Notes: generated from the sequence alone by a model not told the origin. A DNA stretch of 64,000 bases from Paracoccaceae bacterium (GCA_027013095.1 JALUYI010000014.1:21812-85811); one strand, 5' to 3'; positions 16,913 to 26,843 are shown, counted from the stretch's first letter. Numbers and translations: made by a program.

Positions 16913-18211
16913 CTAAAGACGATCCCGCAGCGCATACCAGCTCATGGCCAGAACCAACAGCGGCCAGCGCAGAACCGTGCCGCCGGGGAAATCGGGGGCT
17001 GGCAGATCGGCCATCAAGTCAAAGCGCCCGGCCTGACCGGCGATTCCGTCGGCCAGAATTTTCCCCGCCAGCGTTGCCATCGCCACCCCGTGGCCGGAAA
17101 AACCGCCAATGCTCAGGATGTTACCGTTGAGACGCAAAAAGCTGGGCATCCGCGAGCGGGTAATACCCAAAGTTCCGCCCCACGCATAGTCGATCCTGAC
17201 CTCGCGTAGCTGCGGAAACACCTTTCGCATCGGTTTTCGCACCACGGCGGCAATATCGCGGGGAAAGCGGTAGCCATAGCTTTCGCCACCGCCAAACAGC
17301 AGCCGTTGATCCTGTGACAGGCGAAAATAATTGATCACAAAACGGCTGTCGGCGACGGCGTGATTGTCGCGGATGATGGTTTTGGCCTGCTCGCCCAGTG
17401 GGGCGGTTGCGACGATGAAATTGTTGATCGGCATGATCCGGCGGCCAAGGGGCGGGACAAGGTCACCGTGATAGCCGTTCATCGCCAGTGCCACATGATC
17501 GGCGGTGACTTGGGCGGTTTGGGTTGCTAGGCGCGCAGGGCAACCGGCCTTTAGCCGAACGACGCGGCTGTTTTCAAAGATTCGAACGCCGGCCGCCTGG
17601 GCGGCGCGGGCAAGGCCGAGGGCGTAGTTCAACGGATGCAGATGTCCACCGCCCATGTCCAGCGTGCCCCCGTGATAGTCATTTGAGCCCACAAGGTCAC
17701 GGATTTCTTGTGAAGAAAGCGCCCTAATCAAATGATAATCATAGATTTTATTCATATGTTCGGCATGGGCATGGCTGCCTGCAACATCGCGTTTGCGGTG
17801 ATCGGCCTCGATAATTCCATCCGCCCAGCCACAGGATATCCGGTGCCGCGCGATCAGCTCGCGGACCAGAGCGACGCTGTCCAGAGACATATCCCACAAC
17901 TGCTGCGCCCGGGCCATTCCGACGGCTTTTTCCAGATCTTCCTGCCCGACGCGCTGCCCGGTTCCCACCTGTCCGCCGTTGCGCCCTGATGCGCCAAAGC
18001 CGACGCGATGCGCTTCGAGCAGGACGACATCAAGGCCCTGTTCGGCCAGATGCAGGGCTGCGGACAATCCCGCATAGCCGCCCCCGACGACGCAGACATC
18101 GCAGCTGATATCCCCCTCTGCCGTGGCGAACGGCGGCAGGAAAGAGGCGGTCGCGGCGTAATACGAGGCCGGATATTGCCCCGGCCGGTCGTTGACGGTC
18201 AGGATATCCAT
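16913..18211 (-). CDS. FAD-dependent amine oxidoreductase, PuuB-like (gamma-glutamylputrescine oxidase type)
   Basis: A DAO-family flavoenzyme of 432 residues. The FAD motif CDVCVVGGGYAGLSAALHL lies at about 37-55, followed by GASGRNGGQVGTGQR, characteristic of PuuB and related polyamine or amino-acid oxidases. The C-terminal LSIGGFSGHGVAMATLAGKI is the second FAD contact. It starts 1 base after the aminotransferase gene ends, in one operon beside a polyamine importer, which supports a role in putrescine or gamma-glutamylputrescine oxidation. The glutamylation genes of the Puu pathway are not in the window, so the actual substrate is open. Confidence 0.85.
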   Translation of the reverse strand: MDILTVNDRPGQYPASYYAATASFLPPFATAEGDISCDVCVVGGGYAGLSAALHLAEQGLDVVLLEAHRVGFGASGRNGGQVGTGQRVGQEDLEKAVGMARAQQLWDMSLDSVALVRELIARHRISCGWADGIIEADHRKRDVAGSHAHAEHMNKIYDYHLIRALSSQEIRDLVGSNDYHGGTLDMGGGHLHPLNYALGLARAAQAAGVRIFENSRVVRLKAGCPARLATQTAQVTADHVALAMNGYHGDLVPPLGRRIMPINNFIVATAPLGEQAKTIIRDNHAVADSRFVINYFRLSQDQRLLFGGGESYGYRFPRDIAAVVRKPMRKVFPQLREVRIDYAWGGTLGITRSRMPSFLRLNGNILSIGGFSGHGVAMATLAGKILADGIAGQAGRFDLMADLPAPDFPGGTVLRWPLLVLAMSWYALRDRL

Positions 18212-18212
18212 G

Positions 18213-19607
18213 TCAGGCTGGAGTCATCAGCCCTTCGGCCTTCAGGCGCGCCTCGGTCTGGTCCAGCGCCCGGCTGGCGCGGTCGATAAGGCTGTCGATC
18301 TCGTCTTTTGTGATCACAAGCGGCGGAGAGATGATCATGCTGTCGCGCACATGGCGCATGATCAACTTGTTTTCAAAGCAGAAATCGCGGCAGATCGTGC
18401 CGACGGTGCCGGCCGGCGCGGCAAAGGCTGCGCGCGCCTGTTTGTCCGGTGTCAGTTCGATGGCCGCCATCAGTCCCGAGATCCGCGCTTCGCCCACCAG
18501 CGGATGATCGGCCAGCGCCTTCCAGCGACGACTGAGATAGGGGCCGGTCTCGTCCCGGACCGTATCGACGATCTTTTCCTCTTCGAGAATCCGCAGGTTT
18601 TCCAACGCCACCGCACAAGAGACCGGGTGCCCGGAATAGGTGTAACCGTGGTTGAAGTCGGCGCTGTCGATCACCTCGGCGACGGCATCGCTGACCACCG
18701 AGGCGCCGATCGGGGCATAGCCCGAACTCAGCCCCTTGGCGATGGTCATGATGTCGGGGCGGATGCTGTAGGTCTGGCTGCCGAACCAGCTTCCGGTGCG
18801 GCCAAAGCCACAGATTACCTCATCGGCGATCAGCAGGATCTCGTGGGCGTCGCAAATCCGCTGGATCTCGGGCCAGTAGCTGTCCGGAGGCACGATAACC
18901 GCACCCGCGCCCTGCACCGGCTCGGCGATAAAGGCGGCGACATTGTCTTCGCCGAGGCGCTCGATTTCCGCCTCCAGCGCCTGCGCTGCCTTGATTCCGA
19001 AATCGTCCGGCGTCATGTCGCCCCCCTCGGCCCACCAGAACGGTTGGGCGATATGGGTGATGTCGGGAATTGGCAGCCCGCCCTGGGCGTGCATCGGTGC
19101 CATCCCGCCAAGGCTGGCCGCCCCCATGGTTGAGCCATGATAGGCATTCACGCGGCTGATGATGGTCTTTTTGCTGGGCTTGCCCTTTAGCGCCCAATAG
19201 TGGCGCACAAGGCGGATGTTGGTGTCATTGGCATCCGAGCCGCCATTGGCGAAAAAAAGGTGATTCAAAGGCCCCGGCAACAGCTCGGCCAGTTTTTTCG
19301 CCAGCGCCACCACCGGTGGGTGGGTGGTCTGGAAAAACGTGTTGTAATAGGGCAGTTCCTGCATCTGGGCAAAGGCCGCCCGGGCCAGTTCGTCGCGCCC
19401 ATAGCCGATGTTGACGCACCAGAGCCCCGCCATCGCGTCCAGCAATTCCACCCCATCGGTGTCGGTCAGGGTCGAGCCCTTGGCCCGCGCAATGACCCGG
19501 GCACCCTTGGCGCCCAGGGCCGCATCGTTGGTAAAGGGATGCATGTGATGCGCTGCATCCAGCGCCTGCAATTCGGCTGTGGGCATTTGATTGAAAAGGC
19601 GGGACAT
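18213..19607 (-). CDS. Class III aminotransferase, putrescine/diamine transaminase type (SpuC-like)
   Basis: A PLP enzyme of 464 residues that moves an amino group from a diamine or omega-amino acid to pyruvate or 2-oxoglutarate. Visible are the PLP-phosphate region NGGSDANDTNIRLVRHYW, SRVNAYHGSTMGAASLGG, the PLP-contacting Asp in ILLIADEVICGFGRTG, and the Schiff-base lysine in IMTIAKGLSSGYAP. The N-terminal HHMHPFTNDAALGAKGARVI is usual in SpuC-type putrescine-pyruvate aminotransferases. It is the promoter-proximal gene of a two-gene operon with the oxidase. Two palindromic sites lie upstream, next to the GntR gene. Confidence 0.85.
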   Translation of the reverse strand: MSRLFNQMPTAELQALDAAHHMHPFTNDAALGAKGARVIARAKGSTLTDTDGVELLDAMAGLWCVNIGYGRDELARAAFAQMQELPYYNTFFQTTHPPVVALAKKLAELLPGPLNHLFFANGGSDANDTNIRLVRHYWALKGKPSKKTIISRVNAYHGSTMGAASLGGMAPMHAQGGLPIPDITHIAQPFWWAEGGDMTPDDFGIKAAQALEAEIERLGEDNVAAFIAEPVQGAGAVIVPPDSYWPEIQRICDAHEILLIADEVICGFGRTGSWFGSQTYSIRPDIMTIAKGLSSGYAPIGASVVSDAVAEVIDSADFNHGYTYSGHPVSCAVALENLRILEEEKIVDTVRDETGPYLSRRWKALADHPLVGEARISGLMAAIELTPDKQARAAFAAPAGTVGTICRDFCFENKLIMRHVRDSMIISPPLVITKDEIDSLIDRASRALDQTEARLKAEGLMTPA

Positions 19608-19673
19608 CGCGTTCTCCTGATCGACGGTGGATTTGGCGCAATCCGGCTGGGGCTTGCGAACCTGTCCTCATAA

Positions 19674-19712
19674 TATGATCAAAAATGGCGGCGTCAATTC
19701 AATTTGATCAAA
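19674..19712. promoter_or_regulatory. Two TTGATCAA-type palindromes, candidate GntR operators
   Basis: TATGATCAAA (19674-19683) and TTTGATCAAA (19703-19712) lie between the aminotransferase start and the GntR stop, where the promoter of the aminotransferase-oxidase operon must be. The second matches the palindrome upstream of the binding-protein gene (20580-20591). Confidence 0.55.
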
Positions 19713-19720
19713 AAGGTCCT

Positions 19721-20434
19721 TCAGTCCCAGCCAAAGTTCTGCCGTACGATCTCGAACCCTTGGCTGATGTCTTCGAGAATGGCCTTGGCGGTGGCGTTTT
19801 CATCATTTGCTGCCAGCGCCAGCAGCGCCTCGTCGTGCTGATCCTCAAGGTTTGCGGTCCCGTATTTCCCTGAAATGATACGGTAAAGCGGGCCGAACTG
19901 CAGCCACAACGCCTCGGCCATGGGCAGCAGGATGCGTGAGTGCGCCTGCCCGTAGAGGGTAAAGTGAAAGCGGTGGTTGTGGCGCATGTAACCCTTGACG
20001 TCGCCGGTCTCGATCGACAGGTTCAGGTCGTCGTCGATCGCGCGCAGTTGCTGGATCGTCTCAGGGGTCATGCGTCGGGCGGCCATCTGGGCCAGACGTG
20101 GTTCGATTTCGCTTCTGGCAAAGGTCAGTTCGGCAAAACCGGCGGCGTCAATCCGCGGCACCAGAACCCGCCGGTTGCCCTGAAACTGCAGTGCCCCTTC
20201 GGCGGTCAGGCGGCGGATTGCCTCGCGCACCGGCGTCATCGAGACCCCGAATTCCGCCTCCAGCCCCTGAATGGTCACGCTCTGCCCCGGGGCCAGATCG
20301 CCAAACAGGATTTTGTCCCGGATGCGCCGATAGACGGTTTCATGCGCCGGCAGTTTGGCACACTTGCGCGCGCGCGAACGCGTCTGGGGCTGGGCTGGCG
20401 CGCCGGGTTCTGAGGAGAGCATTGGATAAGGCAT
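19721..20434 (-). CDS. GntR-family (FCD-type) transcriptional regulator
   Basis: A 237-residue regulator with an N-terminal winged helix (about 30-95: ETVYRRIRDKILFGDLAPGQ, FGVSMTPVREAIRRLTAEGAL) and an all-helical FCD effector domain (about 105-230: EIEPRLAQMAARR, HNHRFHFTLYGQAHS, with histidines that usually bind a metal or organic acid). Start at ATG 20434; a second ATG 12 bases later is possible. The same frame continues far upstream as a shadow of the importer genes and should not be used. It lies between the polyamine catabolic operon and the divergent polyamine importer, so local control of both is likely. Confidence 0.88.
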   Translation of the reverse strand: MPYPMLSSEPGAPAQPQTRSRARKCAKLPAHETVYRRIRDKILFGDLAPGQSVTIQGLEAEFGVSMTPVREAIRRLTAEGALQFQGNRRVLVPRIDAAGFAELTFARSEIEPRLAQMAARRMTPETIQQLRAIDDDLNLSIETGDVKGYMRHNHRFHFTLYGQAHSRILLPMAEALWLQFGPLYRIISGKYGTANLEDQHDEALLALAANDENATAKAILEDISQGFEIVRQNFGWD

Positions 20435-20579
20435 TGGATTCTGTCGCCCGCATGCTAAGATTTCGATAGGCCCACGCCAGCCGTGGCACAAGACAACGCC
20501 GGACGCGGGGCCGCCGAACGCAGGGTCCGACGGCAGGCCAATGCTATAGAATAAAGTTTTGGCTTGCAAATTCGGATGT

Positions 20580-20591
20580 ATTTGATCAAAT
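20580..20591. promoter_or_regulatory. Palindrome ATTTGATCAAAT, candidate GntR operator
   Basis: A perfect 12-base palindrome about 50 bases before the binding-protein start, in the region divergent from the GntR gene. It shares the TTTGATCAAA core with 19703-19712. Confidence 0.55.
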
Positions 20592-20638
20592 TCGAGCCAC
20601 AAATATTGCGGCGCGCGCCGCCACGAGGGAGACACGAC

Positions 20639-21745
20639 ATGATATCCGCGAAAACATCCATGAAAACATCGCTTCTGGGGGCGGCGCTGGCGTCCCTGAT
20701 GCTGACCGTTCCAGCCGTGGCCGAGGAAATCCACGTTTACAACTGGTCCGACTATATCGACACGTCCCTGCTGACCAAGTTTCAGAAAGAGACCGGGATC
20801 AAGGTGGTTTACGACACGTTTGATTCCAACGAGGTGCTCGAAACCAAATTGCTGGCCGGCTCGACCGGCTATGATGTCGTTGTGCCTTCGGCGTCGTTTC
20901 TGGCGCGCCAGATCAAGGCCGGTGTGTTCCAGAAACTGGACAAATCCAAGCTGCCCAACCTGAAAAACGTCTGGCCGGAGATTGCCAAGCAGGTCGCGCT
21001 CTACGACCCGGGCAATCAATACGCGGTGAACTATATGTGGGGCACCACCGGTATCGGCTATAACATCGACAAGGTCAAAGAGGTGCTTGGGCCCAACGCG
21101 CCGGTGAACAGCTGGTCTCTGGTGTTCGATCCGGCCAACATGAAAAAGCTGCAGAAATGCGGGGTGCACTTTCTTGACGCCCCGACCGAGATGATTCCGG
21201 CGGCGCTGAACTATATCGGTGAGAACCCCGATAGCAAGGATGCCACCGTGATCAAAAAGGCCGAGCCGGTCCTGCAGGCGGTGCGCCCCTATGTGCGCAA
21301 GTTCCACAGTTCGGAATATATCAATGCGCTGGCCAACGGCGAAATTTGCGTGGCGATCGGCTGGTCGGGGGACGTCCTGATGGCCCGCGATCGGGCGGCC
21401 GAGGCCAAGAATGGCGTCAAGATTGCCTATTCCATCCCCAAGGAAGGGGCGGTGATGTGGTTTGACGAAATGGCCATCCCGGCCGATGCCCCAAACCCGT
21501 CGGGGGCGCTGAAATTCATCAATTTCATGCTGGACGCCAAGAACGCCGCGGCGGCGACGAACTATGTCAACTACGCCAACGGCAACCTCGCTTCGCAGAA
21601 ATATATCGACAAGGGTATTCTTGCCGATACGGCCATCTATCCCGACGCGAAAACGGTGAAAAAGCTGTATATTACAACGCCTTACAACGCCAAGATCCAA
21701 AAACTGGTGACCCGTATCTGGACCCGTGTGAAAACCGGGAACTAA
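20639..21745 (+). CDS. potF: Polyamine ABC transporter, periplasmic binding protein (PotF/SpuD-like)
   Basis: Binds putrescine or spermidine in the periplasm and delivers it to the membrane importer. The 368-residue protein has a Sec signal (KTSLLGAALASLMLTVPAVA) followed directly by EEIHVYNWSDYIDTSLLTKF, the hallmark start of PotD/PotF proteins. VVVPSASFLARQIKAGVFQKLD and NYMWGTTGIGYN are further family blocks. ATG 20639 is used because GAGGGAGA lies just upstream and the signal peptide then starts correctly. It is the first gene of a four-gene importer operon and is divergent from the GntR gene. Confidence 0.93.
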   Translation: MISAKTSMKTSLLGAALASLMLTVPAVAEEIHVYNWSDYIDTSLLTKFQKETGIKVVYDTFDSNEVLETKLLAGSTGYDVVVPSASFLARQIKAGVFQKLDKSKLPNLKNVWPEIAKQVALYDPGNQYAVNYMWGTTGIGYNIDKVKEVLGPNAPVNSWSLVFDPANMKKLQKCGVHFLDAPTEMIPAALNYIGENPDSKDATVIKKAEPVLQAVRPYVRKFHSSEYINALANGEICVAIGWSGDVLMARDRAAEAKNGVKIAYSIPKEGAVMWFDEMAIPADAPNPSGALKFINFMLDAKNAAAATNYVNYANGNLASQKYIDKGILADTAIYPDAKTVKKLYITTPYNAKIQKLVTRIWTRVKTGN

Positions 21746-21829
21746 GGTCATCGCGAAACCTCGTCCCCCCGCCTTTTGCCTTTGCGCAACATTCAGGCGG
21801 GGGGCGCATCTCGCTAAAGAGCCCCGACC

Positions 21830-22978
21830 ATGACCCGCCCGGACCCCAGCCCAACCACTGTCTTTGCCCCTTGGGATGACCCTGATGAACCGCCCCTGAT
21901 CCGTTTTGACAATGTCACCAAGCGGTTTGGCGATTTTACCGCGATCAGCGGTCTGACCCTTGATATCTATGCGCGTGAATTCTTTGCCCTGCTGGGGCCC
22001 TCGGGCTGCGGCAAGACCACCCTGATGCGGATGCTGGCAGGGTTTGAGACCCCCAGCGAAGGCGTGATTTCTCTTGGCGGACAGGACATCGGTCCGGTGC
22101 CGCCCAACAAGCGGCCGGTCAACATGATGTTTCAGTCCTATGCGCTGTTTCCGCATCTGAGCGTCGCCGACAACATCGCCTTTGGACTCAAACGCTCGGG
22201 CAATATGACACGCCAGCAGATCAGCGCGCGGGTCGATGAGATGCTGGAGCTGGTGCAGCTGGGCAAGTTCGGCAAGCGCAAGCCGCACCAGATTTCCGGC
22301 GGGCAACGACAGCGGGTCGCATTGGCGCGGGCGCTGGCCAAGGCCCCGAAACTGTTGTTGCTGGACGAGCCGCTGGCGGCGTTGGATAAAAAGCTGCGCG
22401 CTGAAACACAGTTTGAGCTGATGGACATTCAGGAAAAGCTGGGCACCACCTTTGTCATCGTCACCCATGATCAGGAAGAGGCGATGACGGTGGCCAGCCG
22501 CGTTGCGGTTATGGATCACGGCCGCCTCGTGCAGGTGGCCACGCCCGAGCGGATCTATGAGTTTCCCAACTCGCGTTATGTCGCCGATTTCATCGGTGAA
22601 GTGAACCTTCTGGACGGCGCGGTCCTGCGCAAGACCAAGGCGGGCCTGACGATTTCATGGGCCGAGGGGCAGCCGCCGATTGCCGCGCAGGGGCCCGAGG
22701 ACCTGCAGAAGGGGGCAAACTGTACCTTCGCCATCCGCCCCGAAAAGATCACGATCTCGTCGGACAAACCCGAGGGTTGCGCCAACGCGCTGTCCGGGCG
22801 GGTGCTGGATATTGGCTATCTCGGCAATATCTCGACCTACCATGTGGAGCTGGCCAACGGTCAGGTGATCAAGGCGCAGATGGCCAACAACCGTCGCCTG
22901 TCGCGCCGGGCCTTTAGCTGGGACGACGAGGTCTGGCTGTCCTTTACGGACAGCGCCGGCGTCGTCCTTACGGCCTGA
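21830..22978 (+). CDS. potG: Polyamine ABC transporter ATPase (PotG-like)
   Basis: Cytosolic ATPase powering the importer, 382 residues. Walker A GPSGCGKTTLMRMLAG, Q-loop MMFQSYALFPHL, signature ISGGQRQRVALARAL, Walker B LLLLDEPLAALD and the H-loop VTHDQEEA are all intact. A C-terminal TOBE-type region (about 285-380, FAIRPEKITISSD) is typical of PotA/PotG. It starts 84 bases after potF and ends 3 bases before the first permease gene. Confidence 0.94.
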   Translation: MTRPDPSPTTVFAPWDDPDEPPLIRFDNVTKRFGDFTAISGLTLDIYAREFFALLGPSGCGKTTLMRMLAGFETPSEGVISLGGQDIGPVPPNKRPVNMMFQSYALFPHLSVADNIAFGLKRSGNMTRQQISARVDEMLELVQLGKFGKRKPHQISGGQRQRVALARALAKAPKLLLLDEPLAALDKKLRAETQFELMDIQEKLGTTFVIVTHDQEEAMTVASRVAVMDHGRLVQVATPERIYEFPNSRYVADFIGEVNLLDGAVLRKTKAGLTISWAEGQPPIAAQGPEDLQKGANCTFAIRPEKITISSDKPEGCANALSGRVLDIGYLGNISTYHVELANGQVIKAQMANNRRLSRRAFSWDDEVWLSFTDSAGVVLTA

Positions 22979-22981
22979 GGG

Positions 22982-23893
22982 ATGGGAAAGGTCGGCATGA
23001 ATCTGCGCAGACTGGCCCTGATCGCAGTTCCCTACGGCTGGCTCTTGCTGCTGTTTCTGGTGCCTTTCGGCATCGTTCTGAAGATTTCGCTGTCAGATCA
23101 GGCACTGGCCATTCCTCCCTATACCCCGACCTTTGATCTGGCCGGAGGCTGGGCCGGGATCAAAAGCTTTTTCACCGGTCTCGATCTAGAGAATTTTACC
23201 TATCTCACAACCGACAACCTTTATTGGAAGGCGTATCTGTCGAGCGTCTGGATCGCTACGCTCTCGACCCTTCTGACGCTGCTGGCCGGCTATCCCATCG
23301 CCTATGCCATGGCCCGCGCCCGTCCCGAGTGGCGCCCGACCCTGATGATGCTGGTGATCCTGCCGTTCTGGACCTCGTTCTTGATCCGCATCTACGCCTG
23401 GATCGGCATTCTCGGACAGACCGGATATCTCAACCAGCTTCTGCTCTGGAGCGGGCTGATTTCCAAGCCGCTGGTTATTCTGAATACGCCGGTTGCGGTC
23501 TATATCGGCATCATCTATGCCTATCTGCCTTTCATGGTGCTGCCGATCTACGCGACGCTGGAAAAGCTGGATAGCGACCTGCTGGAGGCCGCCGAGGACC
23601 TCGGCTGCTCGCGCTTTTCCGCCTTCTGGCTGGTCACCTTCCCGCTGTCGCGCCCGGGGGTCATTGCCGGCTGCTTTCTGGTCTTTATCCCAGTTGTGGG
23701 CGAGTTCGTGATCCCCTCGCTGCTGGGCGGATCGCGCACCCTTATGATTGGCAAGGTTCTGTGGGACGAGTTCTTTTCCAACCGCGACTGGCCCACCGCC
23801 AGCGCCGTTGCGGTGGTGCTGCTTCTGATCCTGATCGTCCCGATCATTCTGTTTCAGCGTCACCAGCAACGCCAGCAGGAGCTTGACGCATGA
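22982..23893 (+). CDS. potH: Polyamine ABC transporter permease (PotH-like)
   Basis: An inner-membrane permease of 303 residues with six predicted helices. The ATPase-contacting EAA loop is LEAAEDLGCSRFSAFWLVTFPLSRPG. FWTSFLIRIYAWIGILGQTGYLN is the conserved PotB/PotH block. Starts: ATG 22982, or ATG 22997 fifteen bases later. The stop overlaps the potI start by 4 bases. Confidence 0.93.
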   Translation: MGKVGMNLRRLALIAVPYGWLLLLFLVPFGIVLKISLSDQALAIPPYTPTFDLAGGWAGIKSFFTGLDLENFTYLTTDNLYWKAYLSSVWIATLSTLLTLLAGYPIAYAMARARPEWRPTLMMLVILPFWTSFLIRIYAWIGILGQTGYLNQLLLWSGLISKPLVILNTPVAVYIGIIYAYLPFMVLPIYATLEKLDSDLLEAAEDLGCSRFSAFWLVTFPLSRPGVIAGCFLVFIPVVGEFVIPSLLGGSRTLMIGKVLWDEFFSNRDWPTASAVAVVLLLILIVPIILFQRHQQRQQELDA

Positions 23894-24711
23894 GCAGACG
23901 GTTCTCTTGGTTCAACGCCACCTCGCTGACGCTTGGGTTCGTGTTCCTTTACCTGCCGATCACCATTCTGGTAATCTATTCGTTCAATTCATCCAAGCTG
24001 GTCACCGTCTGGGCCGGGTTCTCGACCAAATGGTATGGCGTGCTATTTCGGGATCAGGCCTATCTGGACGCGGCGGTGATCACGCTGAAGGTGGCGCTGG
24101 TGTCGTCAACGCTGGCAACAATTCTGGGCACCATGGCGGCCTGGGTTCTGGTGCGCGCCGGGCGTTTTCGCGGACGCACATTGTTCTCGGGGATGATATA
24201 CGCCCCGCTTGTGGTACCCGATGTGATCACCGGCCTGTCACTGTTGCTGCTGTTCATCGCACTGGGGCTGAACCGGGGGATCGGCACCATCATTCTGGCG
24301 CATGCGACTTTTTCGATGTGTTATGTCTCGGTGGTCGTCAGCTCGCGCCTGGTCAGCTTTGACCAGTCTCTTGAGGAGGCAGCACTGGACCTTGGCTGCT
24401 CACCTTTTGATGCCTTTCGTTCGGTCACCTTGCCGATCATCGCGCCGGCGGTGGTGTCCGGCTGGCTTTTGTCCTTTACCCTCAGCCTCGATGATCTGGT
24501 GATCTCGACCTTTGCCTCGGGCCCCTCGGCGACAACTCTGCCGATGAAGATCTACAGTCAGGTGCGCCTTGGCCTCAATCCCGAGATCAATGCCCTGTCG
24601 ACAATCCTGATCTCGCTGGTCACGATTGGGGTGATTGCCTCCTCGCTGATCAGCAAACGCGCCTCGGTCCGGCGCCAGCGTCAAGAGCAGCAGGCGTTGG
24701 CCCAGAGCTGA
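23890..24711 (+). CDS. potI: Polyamine ABC transporter permease (PotI-like)
   Basis: Second permease subunit, 273 residues, six helices. The N-terminal FLYLPITILVIYSFNSSKLVTVWAG is typical of PotC/PotI. The EAA loop is LEEAALDLGCSPFDAFRSVTLP; SFTLSLDDLVISTFASGPSATTLPM follows. Last gene of the importer operon, which ends at a strong inverted repeat shared with the convergent acs gene. Confidence 0.93.
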   Translation: MSRRFSWFNATSLTLGFVFLYLPITILVIYSFNSSKLVTVWAGFSTKWYGVLFRDQAYLDAAVITLKVALVSSTLATILGTMAAWVLVRAGRFRGRTLFSGMIYAPLVVPDVITGLSLLLLFIALGLNRGIGTIILAHATFSMCYVSVVVSSRLVSFDQSLEEAALDLGCSPFDAFRSVTLPIIAPAVVSGWLLSFTLSLDDLVISTFASGPSATTLPMKIYSQVRLGLNPEINALSTILISLVTIGVIASSLISKRASVRRQRQEQQALAQS

Positions 24712-24751
24712 GCGACACCGGCGTCGGGTCTGAACCTTGTCTTTTTTGTCA

Positions 24752-24801
24752 AAATACTCCTGCCGGAGGCCAAAAGTTTCTTGCCTCCGGCAGGAGTATT
24801 T
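24752..24801. terminator. 19-bp perfect inverted repeat, bidirectional terminator
   Basis: AAATACTCCTGCCGGAGGC (24752-24770), a 12-base loop and its exact complement (24783-24801). The arms end in A- and T-runs on both sides, so the hairpin could stop transcripts from potI and from acs. Its sequence may also belong to a dispersed intergenic repeat. Confidence 0.8.
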
Positions 24802-24820
24802 CTGCAAACAAGATGGCGGC

Positions 24821-26773
24821 TTAACCGCGGTTCATCCGGTTCTCGATCAGGTCGTCGACGACGCTGGGGTCGGCGAGTGTCGATGTATCCCCCAGATTGT
24901 CGTAATCGTTTTCGGCGATCTTGCGCAGGATCCGACGCATGATTTTGCCCGAACGAGTTTTCGGAAGGCCCGGTGCCCACTGGATCAAGTCCGGCTTGGC
25001 AATGGGGCCGATCTCCTTGCGAACCCAGTCGCTGAGCTCCTTTTTCAAATCATCCGTATATTCCTGTCCGGCCATCAGGGTGACATAGGCGTAAATTCCC
25101 TGTCCTTTGATCGGGTGGGGGTAGCCGACCACTGCGGCCTCCGAGACCTTTTCGTGGGCGACCAGTGCGCTTTCTACCTCGGCCGTTCCCATGCGGTGGC
25201 CCGAGACGTTGATCACGTCATCCACGCGTCCGGTGATCCAGTAATAGCCGTCGGCATCCCGCCGACAGCCGTCGCCGGTAAAGTAATAGCCCTTGAAATC
25301 GGCAAAATAGGTGGCGACAAAGCGCTCGTGATCGCCGTAAACCGTGCGCATCTGCCCCGGCCAGCTGTCCTTGATAGCCAGAACGCCGCTGGCCTCGGGC
25401 TCGGTCTGTTCGGCGCCCGTTTGCGCGTCAAGAATGACCGGCTGCACGCCAAAGAACGGAAAGGTCGCGCTGCCCGGTTTGGTGGCCACGGCGCCGGGCA
25501 AGGGGGTCAGCATGTGACCGCCGGTCTCGGTTTGCCACCAGGTGTCGACAATCGGGCGGCTGCCCTTGCCGACGACGCGGTCATACCATTCCCAGGCTTC
25601 GGGGTTGATCGGTTCGCCCACCGTGCCCAGAACCTTGATCGAGGAAAGATCGCAGCAGGTAACGAAATCATCGCCCTGCGCCATCAGGGCGCGAATGGCT
25701 GTGGGGGCAGTGTAGAACTGGTTGACCTTGTGCTTGTCGCAGACCTGCCAAAAGCGGCTGGCGTCGGGGTAGGTGGGCACGCCCTCGAACATCAGTGACG
25801 TTGCGCCATTGGCCAGCGGTCCATAGACGATATAGCTGTGCCCGGTGATCCAGCCCACATCCGCCGTGCACCAAAAGACGTCGCCGTCGTGGTAGTCAAA
25901 GGTCAGCTCATGAGTCATGGCGGCGTAAACCATATAGCCACCGGTGGTGTGCACGACCCCCTTGGGCTTGCCAGTCGAGCCCGAGGTATAAAGGATGAAC
26001 AGGGGGTCTTCGGCGTTCATCGGCTCGGGCGGACAATCGGCCGACGCCGCGGCCATCAGCACCTTGTACGAGTAATCCTGCCCCTCGACCATGGGTACAT
26101 CGGCGCCGGTATGTTCGACCACCAGCGTTTTCACGTGATCGCCGTGATGGGCGCGGGCCTTGTCCACGTTGACCTTCAGCGGGGTGTTGCGCCCGCCGCG
26201 CGGGGCCTCGTCCGCGGTGATCACCAGCTTGGCGTCGCTATCCTCGATCCGCGAGCCCAGAGCCTCGGGCGAGAAGCCGGCAAAGACCACGGAATGGATG
26301 GCGCCGATGCGCGCGCTGGCCAGCATCGCATAGGCGGCTTCGGGGATCATCGGCATGTAAAGGACGATCCGGTCGCCCTTGGTTACGCCGAGGGATTTAT
26401 AGACATTGGCCAGTTTGCTGACCTCACGGTGCAGCTCGTTATAGGTGATGTGGCGGCTGGGATCGTCGGGGTTGTCCGGCTCCCAGACGAGGGCGACCTG
26501 ATCGCCGCGGCTGGCCAGATGCCGGTCGATGCAGTTGGCGCTGGCGTTCAGCACGCCGTCCTCGAACCATTTGATCGAAACGTCAGGATAGGCAAAGGTG
26601 GTGTTCTTGACCTTGGTGTAGGGCTTGATCCAGTCCAGCCGCTGGCCAACCTCGCCCCAGAACGTGTCCGGATCGTTAACCGAGGCGGCATACATGTCGC
26701 GATATTGCGCGGCAGTCACATGTGCCTGCCGGACGAAATCTTGCGATGGCGGATAGGTTTTGTTTTCGCTCAT
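24821..26773 (-). CDS. acs: Acetyl-CoA synthetase (Acs)
   Basis: Activates acetate (and often propionate) to the acyl-CoA through an acyl-adenylate. The product has 650 residues, full length. Core motifs are the adenylation loop [54 protein letters not shown], and the catalytic, acetylatable lysine in [19 protein letters not shown] 26773 ([11 protein letters not shown]) is preferred to one five codons upstream. It follows the Liv-type importer genes by 70 bases on the same strand. It thus appears to be the distal gene of that unit, facing a divergent short-chain acyl-type regulator. Confidence 0.97.
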   Translation of the reverse strand: MSENKTYPPSQDFVRQAHVTAAQYRDMYAASVNDPDTFWGEVGQRLDWIKPYTKVKNTTFAYPDVSIKWFEDGVLNASANCIDRHLASRGDQVALVWEPDNPDDPSRHITYNELHREVSKLANVYKSLGVTKGDRIVLYMPMIPEAAYAMLASARIGAIHSVVFAGFSPEALGSRIEDSDAKLVITADEAPRGGRNTPLKVNVDKARAHHGDHVKTLVVEHTGADVPMVEGQDYSYKVLMAAASADCPPEPMNAEDPLFILYTSGSTGKPKGVVHTTGGYMVYAAMTHELTFDYHDGDVFWCTADVGWITGHSYIVYGPLANGATSLMFEGVPTYPDASRFWQVCDKHKVNQFYTAPTAIRALMAQGDDFVTCCDLSSIKVLGTVGEPINPEAWEWYDRVVGKGSRPIVDTWWQTETGGHMLTPLPGAVATKPGSATFPFFGVQPVILDAQTGAEQTEPEASGVLAIKDSWPGQMRTVYGDHERFVATYFADFKGYYFTGDGCRRDADGYYWITGRVDDVINVSGHRMGTAEVESALVAHEKVSEAAVVGYPHPIKGQGIYAYVTLMAGQEYTDDLKKELSDWVRKEIGPIAKPDLIQWAPGLPKTRSGKIMRRILRKIAENDYDNLGDTSTLADPSVVDDLIENRMNRG

Positions 26774-26843
26774 GTTTCTTGGTCCCATGCTTGCCCCGTC
26801 GAGCCGGGGTCTTTCGTAATCAGATATTACCGGCTTGCCCCGG

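Noticed and set aside
19721..22519. A 932-codon reverse-strand open frame spanning the potF and potG region and the GntR gene
   Set aside because: Only the last 237 codons encode a recognisable protein (GntR). The rest is antisense to potF and potG, which have clear family motifs; long antisense frames are expected in GC-rich DNA.
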